This document shows positions 25,901-37,900 of a stretch of DNA of 64,000 nucleotides, in pieces. Source of the DNA: Schistosoma mansoni (lineage: Eukaryota > Platyhelminthes > Trematoda > Strigeidida > Schistosomatidae). The first letter of the stretch is position 1. The number at the start of each line of letters is the position of its first letter. Made by a program: the position numbers and the translations under genes. The DNA lies in assembly GCF_000237925.1 (NCBI RefSeq), contig NC_031495.1, positions 2,558,407-2,622,406 on the forward strand, read 5' to 3'. Under the pieces are notes generated by a model that saw only the letters and a list, made by a program, of their open reading frames with translations, did not search any database and had not been told where the DNA came from.

Positions 25901-28900
25901 TCTTTCTTGACCTTTTGTTTGTTAGCCTTCAGGTAATCTAGATAGTCCAGAGGGTGGTATGGACGCATTACTTCAGGTTGCCCGATGCAGTGAAGCTATT
26001 GGATGGCGTGCTGGTGCCCGTAAAATCGTACTATTTGCTTCTGACGGTGGATTCCATTTGGCTGGTGATGGTCGAATCGCTGGATTAATACTGCCTCCTC
26101 CAACTACTTGTCAATTAACATATCAAGCTGATCGATTCAATTCTTCACTTAAGTACCTCGGCTGGCATAATTCTGATCAAACTGATTATCCTAGCGTTGG
26201 GGAGGTGAGAACACTTTATTATGAGTAACTGGTTCCTTTAAGTGAACTGATAAATTTCTTTCACTTTCATCCCGAGGTTCTATTTTAATGTGTTAAGGCA
26301 ATTGATTAAATTCCTACACTTGCTCTTAATGTTTACGTATATTTCTGTGTTCTTTTTGATGAACTCCCTTCATAAGAGATGGATTTTGTAGGTTGGTTGA
26401 TGTGACTGTACTAGCATGTATATTTAGTAGACAGGGGTTTTGTAGCAGTTTGTTTTTAAAAATTACACCAAAAAAGTATATAAATCTTGCAAAGGCTCTT
26501 TACTTGAATACTTATTCGAATAAGGGATGATGAAGAACTGTCATCTGAACTGGTATTTCCAAGTGGTTTTTAGCAGGGCAACCTGTTTTGCGTACTTTTA
26601 CTAAACTTCTTCATAAAAATGAAGATTCCTCCGTTGAACTTTTCAGAGGTTAATCTTCTGTTGAGAGATTCACTTATAGACTTAGAAGACCTAGCTAACG
26701 TAGTTATGTTTGTTGAGGATGCTGAAATCATGCAGTCCTCTAGTCGTCTTGAGCAACAATGGAAGAACTCTTGGGATAGGTTTCTTCTCTAAATGCGAAA
26801 TTTCGTCCCACAACTTTTCTACATCAACGCTTAGACTAATCGTAAGAAACACACCAACCACTTCACTTATCTCACCCCTGTTGGGTCGGTATTTGAGGAA
26901 ATCTCAACACGGACTCATAAAATTCGCCCAGCTTTTTCCAGCTTCCACTACCTGTGTCATAGGTGGGATTTTCACCTGCCAAACGAAGGACTAGTATACT
27001 ACTTAGCAGTTCACTTTGTTTTGTCTTATGGCTTTAAAGCGTAGCTTCTAAAAGTAGAGGGCACCAATGAGTTACTAGTGTATGAATCATTCGAAGCATT
27101 TTTTTCCATATATCGAGATTACCGAACTAGGAGTGTTAAGGTTACAAATATGTTATTTGGCAACTGTGGCAGTCCGGTCGATAAGATTGTAAATCCCCAT
27201 AGACAGGTGGTTAGGGCATGTATTACATGTATCAAACCGCCGCCAACCTCGAAGCGGGATATCGGCTGAGAGAGTGGGTTGGAAAAAAGCTGGGGAAGAG
27301 ACCAAACCAAAACTTTAGTAGTCCATAAAGTCAATGAGTTCTAGAATAGATCTTTCCGGTAGTCATGTAATATCAAAAGTAGAGTATCCGATAGTATTAT
27401 CGCTAGTGTGTAGGTCCTATTTCTCATATTTATTGAAATGATTCACTTGTCTTGGTTACTTTATGCTCAGTCCAGTTTCAAAATTTTTGTTTTCCACAAA
27501 TGAGTTTGTCTTTTTGTTTGTATAGATTGCTCAAGTTCTAACTGAAGCTGACATCAGCGTAATTTTTGCAGTTGATAGTAAATTACACGGTTTGTATACT
27601 AAGTTGGCTGAATTCTTGCCAAGTGCAGCTGTTGGCATCCTAACTGATAGTTCAACCAACATTGTTCGCTTATTACGTGATAACTATGATAAAATTGTTA
27701 ACAAAGCTGAGCTAATGGCTACTTATGATGCAGATTATCTCGAAGTAAGTTGTTTTTCGTTATTAAATATTCCTATTTTATGTGTTTTTGACTTTAATAT
27801 TTGATTTCATTTAATGTGTTACTTCTCAATAATCTTGGTTATTCACGGATAATTTTTGTCCGTAACTAGTTGATCGCTGATTGACTAGTGATCATAAATA
27901 ACTGTAAATAAGAAACCATGTTGGAGTCTGTGAATTGGATTTACTATTTCAAAGTTGATGACGTTACGCGAATGGACATATATGTAAGTAAAGCTGCTAT
28001 AACTTGCTGCGCCATTCGAAAACATCAGGAAAATGGACGCAAAAGTAATCAAAATTAGACAACGCACTCAACTACTTTTCAAAATTATGCCTCCAATGCT
28101 CTTTATCCAGGCCTCAACTATTAAGAAAACAAAGGGAGACAAGTCTGTCCTACGACCACTAAATATATGTATTTTATGGAAAAATATCACTTTTATGTAC
28201 AGTTTTTCTTTTCGCTGGTTACTGATTACATTTAAATGATTATACCGTAAAACAAATTTTAGGCTGAACAAATGTTAAAGCTGAGTAACTACAGAACGAA
28301 AATTATCAGAATACAATATGTTGAAATAATTAATAAGTGAATTTGTCAAATTCAGTAGAATTTGACTGGACGATTATTATATTGTTCTAATTAATAGTCT
28401 CGTTCCTAATCGATCCCTACCAAAAGCTTTGTTTTGATATACAACACACATTGATTAAGACTAAAAAGGTCACAGCTCTGACAACTTACCAGTGCACATT
28501 TACTTTATAAAAATTCAATGTTCAGGATTTTGAAGTTCCCTGACGAATATGCATATCATGACACCCTATTTAATCCTTTTGGGTTGTAGAAAGTTTTAAC
28601 CACTGAAAGAAAAAAAGGTAACGAAGCAAATAAAAATGAAAAGTAGAACGAAAATGAGGTATTCGATTTGTACATGTTACATCCCGAAATTGTCGCACCA
28701 ACCACCCACAAAGTGCCAGACATGATATCGAGCAGTACACCGAGCAAAGCTCATTCTGCAATAGAAACCTCCACCGAATCTAATGATCGAGATTCTAAAA
28801 CTTTTCCAGAAAATGTGTTACATTCATCAAATGATAATCTGGAACCTAGCGCAGTTTTGATGGACGCTGTTTATCATAGTGATCCACAACCTGCCAGTGA

Positions 28901-31900
28901 TGTTCGCAATAAGTCTGATGACTACTTTTCTGCAGAATCAAATCCTGACCTCACATCAAACGTCGATCCTCACCATCCAGTCAATCTTAGCTGGTTCCCT
29001 ATTGAATGCGAGAAACATGTTATAAATAGAATCGCATTAATTTAAACTTGGGTATATGAGGATCCAACACTATTTCGTGGGGGAGGAGGAGCTCGGAAAA
29101 TTTAAAATCCGGATATCAGCTCCGGATTTTTCAAAAAAGGGGAGGTGTTGTATCCCGAAGAGAATTACGAATGGTAACTTTTGAGGACTATTTATTGGTC
29201 AATATAATATGTATATTTCCTATTGTAATTAACCTAATCATATTCGTTTCCTCTTATCACTAACTTTATTTTGACCTTTGAACTATTATTATACGATCCT
29301 TGAGTTATCATCAGTTTATTGATTACTATTCACAGCCACATTCGGCTAAATATTGTACAAATGTTATTATCTATTTTATGGGTCGATATGGTTTGTTTGG
29401 TTGGTATATAAACTCAGTATGTTTGAAATACAATGATTCATACCACTGAGGCTGTTATCGGTGTTTTGGACTTAACTGGTTGGGCTAGGCAGATCGCAGG
29501 ACCGGTTAGCACTCTAGTCTGCTCGTACGGTTTCGTGTGTCACTGTTCCAATCGATAATTCGCTGCACCCTGTTTGGCGGTCTTATCGCGTCACACATCA
29601 ACTAGGCATCCACTCGGCCACAAGATATAACAGTACAGCAAAATATAGTGACGTTCACTAAGACCAGCTTTTAGAGCTAACTTATAAATTCAGTATATCC
29701 AGTCACTAATGCGAAAAATATTTTATGATTAGTAAATAAGGTTAAGTATATTAAGAAGATCAAAATAGTGTAGTTTTCATTGTGCTGTTGTTAGATTTAA
29801 TCTCGTATAATTGGCAGATGTTGGATGACACATAGTTGATATTTACCAACCTACTTCATGTTCTAGTTACAATTAATTGGCGTGATATATGTGTAGACCT
29901 GAGGTAACTCAATGCTTTTGAAAGTCAAGCTTTTACCAGTTACTGTCTCTTTTGATAATACTGATATACTCAATACGTAGATCATTACTTATAAATTTAG
30001 TTTCGTAGGGAAACTCAGTGTGAGATATTATAATCCACACTTTTTCTGAAATATATTTTTAATTATTTTCATTATCCAAAAGATTGTTGTGCACATGAAA
30101 AACCATTTATCTAGTTTATTTCTATTCGGCTTTTTTGGTTATTCCTTTCTCAGGTTCAAGTATTTTCCAAGTGTAATGATGAAAATGAATTCTCAAAGAA
30201 AACAGTATGTAATGATCATCCAGTTGGTGGTAAAATAGGTTATCAAATATCTATCAAAGCTAAACGATGTTTTGAAGGTGTTAAAAAAGTCACTTTAAAA
30301 ATGGTAGCATTAGAAGATCAAGTAAGTACACGCGTAAATTACGTTTACTCTGGTGTATTGTATTACATTCTCTTTTTTCAACTGCACAGTAAACATATTT
30401 GTAAGGATTTAAATCTTCCAGTTGTTGATATGATTAATGTATTGCATCTGATGATTTTGTCTTGTCATTAAGTCACGAGATTTTAATGAAGGATGAATAG
30501 TGGCTAGCGACGGGACCCAGGACTAGCGTTTCGTTTTATTCGGTTATCGTCAGCTGATTGTACCTGTATCCCAATGTTAATGTTCACTTTGGGACTCGAA
30601 TCCAGTACCTTTTGTTTTAGACGCCCAACAAATTATCAATTAAGCTAGCTACTGGGTCCAGATAGCCACTAACTTGTACAATGAAGATAAATTTTTATTT
30701 TATTTAAATAAATTTAGATCTTCGCATTGCTGATATTGGGGACTTCAAATGATCAGTTTGTTTTGGCATATGCGAATCTTGGGATGTAATTACATCCGGC
30801 TGACGTTTTCGAAATAAGATGAAACACTTGCCCTACACTTCACTACAAGCCACTTTTCAATTTTAATTCTGGACATTAAACTATTTAAACTCTGTTATCT
30901 GTAAATTTATCTCATTTGAACAATCTGTTTGTAACTAATCACTATTTTAACTTATTTAAAGTTGTGGTGTGATTAAAGATTCCTGTTACTGAGGTAACCT
31001 ATATTTAACAACGTTGTAAAACTAAACTATGCTGACGACCTTGAGTAGATAATCAGAGAACTGTTCATCCCCTAAATGCCCTGGTACGGCCGAGGGTGGG
31101 GAGAGTCCGCTCTCCCTCTTGAAATGCTCTCACATAGCCACGCGTGTACAACCACTGACAGGGAAGTCCTACTTACTGCCTTCTCACGAGGTTACTGTTG
31201 TTTACGAAATTGAGAGGACGAAAAGCAAATGTCCAGCGCTTTAACCAGATTGGTGGACATAGAGGGTCCACTTAGGGGAGTTGGAAAACCCTGATTCCAA
31301 AACAATGGTGCACATGGGCCCTTGGATCCTGAGGAAACAAATGGCGTATGAACCTATTGTTGTTCACCGACTACTATGGGACTACATCTCCTTACTTTGC
31401 TTCACTGCCCTGTGGACTAGACCTTTAGGTCAAAGGCTGTGGTTGCGGTTTCCTAAGAAAACCACGTGCTTCAGTTTGGACACCCGTGCAGTATCACATC
31501 CCTTACACAAACCAATAATAACTACTACTGGCCTCATTGTTATTGCTTGGCGCATATGTATTTGGTGCTCCTTTGTATCGTTCAAATAAATAAATCAGTT
31601 GCAAAACAGTTGACAATAAAAAGTGATAATTTTACAATGGATTAGTAGTTTCGAGATGATTAATGAACCGTCTTATGTTAAATTGTTTATTTTATTAAAC
31701 GAAAAAGGGTTACGGTTGAGTTTTAGGAGTTGGGCCAGTATTATGAATCGAGGTTAAATGTCACGGTTAGGAGGGCTAGTGTCAGTAGTGTTGGTGTTAG
31801 GATTGAATTGAGTCACATCAAATTCTCTCAATTACAGTCCACATCAGATGAAGGGATTTCTAACAGTTCAGCCTGCACACCATGTTACATTCGCTGAATG

Positions 31901-34900
31901 GTTGCACAAAAATATTTTGTATCAATTTTAGCCATTTTAGATACCAGATATGGCGTCTTTGCTTATTTTTGAATAAGATACTTGCTGTCTTTCACTGCTC
32001 TATACATTTCGTGCAGAAATCTTGATTGGTACATCAAAGATCATCAGTATGATTTAGTTTTTACCAGTGTAAGATTTTTTAACAGATTCAATTTTTTAGC
32101 ACTATTTCTACGTGGATTTGAATAATAAACCATCTAATTGTTCTTACTTCTGTAGGCTGTACTAGGTGTTCAGACAGCTTGTTCTTGTCCTAGCTGCGAG
32201 AAAATGCCAATGCCTAGTTCTTTAACTCCTTTCTCTGCAAGATGTCAATTACGTGGACATTTACATTGTGGTGAATGTAAATGTCAGTCTGGATACTCTG
32301 GTGATTTTTGTGAATGTTCCTCTGAGGCTAGTGCTGAAGGGGATGCTGCTATGCTAGCGCAATGTACTGAATATGGAGTTAAAGAGGTACGGTGGACCAT
32401 TAATGTTTATCCTTATGTTGTTTACATCCAACAGCCTTTCATTAATAATACTACATCCAGGAGCCTCCTCGATGTAGTCTTTAAATTCTTTTTGATTAAA
32501 CTCTGTTCACTCACCAAACGTAAAAATGAGGATTTGATAGTCTGGGCGAATTCATATATATCCTGTGCCTGTCCTCATGTGCTGTTTCAATGGTCAAGCC
32601 CATGATGAGAATTAACAGACAAAGCCGATAATGGTCTGTGTGAAGGTCTTAGGTTATATATATTTGAGGGAGCGACGTACATGTATACCGCTGATTTGTA
32701 CACATTTTTATTTGGCTTGCCTATTACAGCTTCCTACTCATTCCTAGCCTCCTCACTCGTGCAGGGTTTCGAGCAAATGTTTAAGAAGCGTATATGCCTG
32801 TATTTGAATAGGATGACCATAGAACCTGACATAGTTTCTATAACACTTCTACTTTACGTCTTCAGGTAGTTGGTAAAACAGATTATGTGTATATTGTACT
32901 TGATTAGTGAATTTCACACTTACCGATAATGCGACTCCTACTGTGGATATTTGAAGAACAGTATCATCTCAATTATTGATTCAGCGTTCTACTTGGATCT
33001 ATAACAAGACTAATCAGGCTCAATGATTTCTTATACTACATTTATGTATCAGCTTCATTCACTTAATCTTGAAGGTAGCTCAATAATTTCTAACTAAGTA
33101 GTTAGATAATGTCTTTAGCTTCCATACTGTAATAGTGGCTCAATACCCGGTACATAAGTCACTAGTCATATAGTAGACTCCTTCGACAGTAAAATTAGAG
33201 CTATTCATTTGTTCGACTTTATAATATCGAAGTTCATCAAATTAATTTTCTAAAAATAATCTAATATCTGACTAATCGTTTTCTCTTTTTAATTCTACTC
33301 CATTCGAATTAAATTAGAAAAGACTGACTAGTGAGATACTATGATAAAATATGAACAAAAGCATGTTTCGCAGTTGCATAATTGTATGATATAATACTTC
33401 AGTTTCGAATTGAAATCTAGTTATAAACATGATCTCGCAAGTCAGTAGTTGGGATGGATAGAAACTCGATTAACCATTGATTTAAATCTAAATGTAACTG
33501 AAATTTCTAGGTGATTTTTAGTTTAGACCCATAAAATTATCATTCTAAAAGTTCATTCTCTGGGAAATATCTTTTTATAGCCTTGTTCAGGTCGTGGTCG
33601 TTGTGTATGTGGAAAGTGTAAATGTAATCTAGCACGTTATGAAGGCACTTTTTGTGAATGTGACCGACATGGATGTAAACGTGCTTCAGATGATAATCAA
33701 GTTTGTGGAGGACCACAACGTGGAACTTGTCAATGTAATGGTACCTGTGAATGCAAGCCAGGTTATACTGGAGATCGCTGTGATTGTATGGAAAGCGAGA
33801 AACAATGTATTGATCCAAACAATCCATCGGTATGTCATAATTTACCTTCTCCTTTAAAAAACATATTAGTATTACGGATTGCTTGAATAAACAAATTATT
33901 CTTTGAGTTGCTTGATTGTATTCTTCACAGTGGTATTTTAGTATGGTATGATTAATTATCAATATCGTGCAGTAAACTATTACTACACACCATTTTGCAA
34001 TGAAATCTAAGATTTGATGCTAAAACTTTACACCATTTTCTTCTTCTGCTTCGGTTTGGACACCCGGGCAGTATTCCAGCTTTCACACAAATCGAATAAC
34101 GTAGTGTGGCGCATATATATTTGGTGCCTCCTTGTATCAATGTTTATATGTTGAAGTAAATATAAATAAATAATAAATCTCAACTAATCACGTAGAAACA
34201 ATAAGCATTAAATTCATTTCAAATGCATGAGTCGTTTCAGTGATTTAAACTTTGTCATATTGCCGGTAGAATGTTGTTAAAACTGTCAGATTTAGAAAAT
34301 ATGTCTATAGGTTGAAAGTTTCATGTCCTTTCTACAGACTTGAGAATTTATTTGGCAAATGATGCTTACTCCACTCATTTGTTAATTTTCTTTGGTAGTC
34401 TATTTAAGTTTCTACAACTAACTTAATGACTCTAAGGCCATCAGTTAAAGGCACATATTATTCCAGTTAGAATGGTATCTGTGGTAGACTATAAATAGTT
34501 CAGTTATACTATATCAAGTTTTCACATTAGTCATTTGTTTATAAATATGATGTTTATTGAGGGGAAAAACAAGTGAGTCCTTTGCTCATTGATGTAATTA
34601 GTGTATTTAAATTCTTCCCTTTCAAGTTCCCTTTGTTAATTTATTCTATTTGCTAATTGTTCTAAATCATTTCATTTTGAAATAAGAATAACTTAAATCG
34701 ATTTTGTCCTGGAGTCACATTTGGATTTTATCCATGTAATGGTTTGTAAAATTTTCAACTTAATTAAGCTAGCAATTTGTTACATGTCCTGGTACGGCCG
34801 AAAGTGGGGAGAGTACGCTCTCACTCTCGAAATGCTCTCATATGGCTACGCGTATATAGCCTCTGGCAGGGAAGTCCTACCCACTGCCCTCTCGTGGCGG

Positions 34901-37900
34901 GGGTGTTGTTCACGAAAGTGAGAGAACGAAAAGCGAATGTCCGGCGCTTTAACCGGGTTGGTGGATGTGGAGTGTCCACCTAGGGGAGTTGGAAAACCCT
35001 GATTCCAAACCAATGGTGCACATGGGCTGACTCCAGTATCCTGAGGGAACAAATAGCGTATGAATGATTCGTTGGTCACCGGCTACCATGAGACTGCACC
35101 TCCTTATGATGCTCCACTGCCTTGTGGATCAGACGTTTAGGTCAAAGGCTCTGGTTGTGGCCCCTGAGAAAACCACGTGCTTCAGTTTTGGCACCTGGAC
35201 AGTATCACAGCCCTCACACAAATCAAATGAGATTTGTGCGGCGCACATGTATCTGGTGCCTCTTTGTACCAATATTTATGGGTTTAAATAAATAAATACA
35301 TGTGTCTAAATTGTTTTAACCAGTGTAGCCGTCAAAAATTTTATGTAAATATTCTGAAAAAAGGTTCATTATGCTGTGAAATTTAATTTTTGACTTCGTC
35401 TCTTTTTATTTAGGGCCCTAAGTGTTCTGGTCGTGGTGTGTGTGACTGTGGTCAATGCTTCTGTAACAGTGGTTATACTGGTCATTTATGTAATGAAATT
35501 CAAGGTGGTGAATCTGCTTTATGCACAGATCGTGATGTAGAAAAGTGTGTTCTATGCTTACGTGATTCATTGGTGAAAAGTTTTGATCTGGATGAAAAGT
35601 TGAAAAATGATGAGATGACGAAAACAGACAGTGAATCAGAGGATGAATCATTAAAATTCAATCAAAGACAACCTATTTCAATGATTTATTCATCAAAAGA
35701 GTATGCATTAGCTGCTACACAATGCGAATCTTCATGTAATGGAACTGTTGTAGATACTAGTCGAGTAAAACTAGTTGAAGCTAGTGAACAAAAAGATGAC
35801 TCAAATCTTTGCATTATTTACACAGAAGATAATTGTCGAGTATTTTTCACCTATCGTTATTCTGATGCAATATATGTTAATCGTAAAGTAAGCAGTTTAT
35901 GATGAATGTTCTCTTGTTTAGTAATATTTATGTTATATACAAGTGTTTGTATTAACTCTTCAGCCATAACAAACGACCAGAATAATAAGTTGGTTAATAA
36001 TGGTTTTGAAAATTCACCACCTTAGATTGCCCAATTACAAAATTGTTCATGTCGAATCACCAATACAATGTGTATTGATTAAGTTTTCTAAAGAAAACAT
36101 TTTCAATCCAATTGTTTACAATTAGCTGCTTTTAGTCATTATAGAAGTTTATTTCAAACCTATGCATATATATTTTTCTAATGTGACCAAACCTGTTCAT
36201 TACATAATCGTTTAAAGTGTATTTCCAGTCAATAGCTAGAATTTTGTTTGTAATTATTTTTTATCATCCTATTAATGTTGAAAATCAAAATTGACCAGTC
36301 TGTTTCGATATATATGCTAAGATAATTAACCTAGAATTGTGCCACAAACCATAATCAGCTTGTAGTCGATGTCATTTTATAGATCAAAACAGTCTTTTTG
36401 CGCTGATGAAAAAGTCATTAACTTCCATAAACTTATTTCCAGACTAGAAATGTTAACTAAAATCTTATTGGAAACTCTAAGCGATTGCCTCTATTAAAAT
36501 AAATTATAGTACTGCATAAACATCTTAATATCTGACACACAATTGCTTGTTAAAGCTGGAGTAATTTACACACAGGACACGACCACAAAAGACACACAAT
36601 GCTATTTTTTATTTGATTTCCCATTATGTGTCCACATCTTAATTTTAAGATCCTAAGGCGTTTTTCAATGCACTATTCTAACTGATATCAACCTATGTTG
36701 TAACGAGATCTATGCACTCAAACGCCCTGGTACATCCGAGAGGGGGGAAAGTCCGCTCTCCTTCTCGAAATGCTCTCACATGGCTACGCGTATATAGCCT
36801 CTGCCAAGGAGGTCCTACTGTTAGTGGGATATAGATTGGATTAAGCATGTTTTATGCATGATGGTGTTGCTGCGCGCTGATTGGTTAATTTTAGACCGAT
36901 CAGCCCGGGCATATTGTTGCAGAAAAATCTATAAGCTTCTTATGCATATACTATAAATATATGAACGATATTTAAACTATTGATTGCTGTTCACATACCA
37001 TTATTATTTTGAATACAATTTCATTCCTGTTCAACGTGTTCTGATTTGGGGGTCTTGTCGAGTGTCATCGTATAAGAATACTAAGCAATAGGAATAGCTG
37101 GGTCGTTTATATAGCAAAAAACACAATTATAACAGTGGCGACGGGGAAAAAGGAAAATTCATTCAAAATGCTTATATCAGATGACCAGCTCAGCCGAATA
37201 CTACAGCAACAGCAAGCACAACTTGACGCACAAATGCGCCTGTTAGAAACTCTGACGCAACAGCTTAACATACACTACTCGAGTTCACATGCTACTACAA
37301 GTACTTCTTCTTGTGATGCAGTTGCCAGCAGCATCCCAGAATTCTATTATGACCCCGAATGTGGCAATACATTTCTCACGTGGTTCAAGCGTTGGGAAGA
37401 CACATTTAGAATAGAGTTCTGTAATCAAGACGACGCATGGAAGACTCGACTGTTGATGCGCAAGTTGGGAAGTCATGAACATGCACGCTATGCTGATCAT
37501 ATATTACCAAAGTTACCTCGAGAGCTCAGTTTCGAGGAGACAGTATCTCAGCTGTCAGAAATAATCGGTGAATCTTCCTCATTGTTTAGTATTCGCTACC
37601 AGTGTCTTAATTTGGTGAAACGAGAAGCCGATGAATATGGTGTTCTAGCAGACATCGTCAACAGAGAATGTGAAAAGTTCAAGTTACACTCGTTGACTGA
37701 AGATCAATTTAAATGCCTTATATTCATCAAAGCTCTCCAGTCACCACAAGATGCTGAGATTAGAACCAGACTTCTAACTCGTTTGGATCAAGATCCTAAC
37801 ATCACACTCAGAACGTTAACAGATGAGTGTAAGCGGCTACAGAACATCAGACACGACAATCAGTTGATTGAACAGGTAAATCCTAATTTGACCTGCAGTA

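Noticed and set aside
30494-30668. Active hammerhead ribozyme in integrin intron 5
   Set aside because: The core order is kept but stem II no longer pairs.
33540-33962. 140-residue minus-strand frame
   Set aside because: It is antisense to integrin exon 7; its His/Tyr-rich composition mirrors the cysteine codons of the real exon.
35418-35651. 77-residue minus-strand frame rich in His
   Set aside because: Antisense shadow of integrin exon 8.
37135-37167. GTG start for the LTR-element frame
   Set aside because: These bases are the likely primer site next to the LTR; the first ATG at 37168 is the better start.
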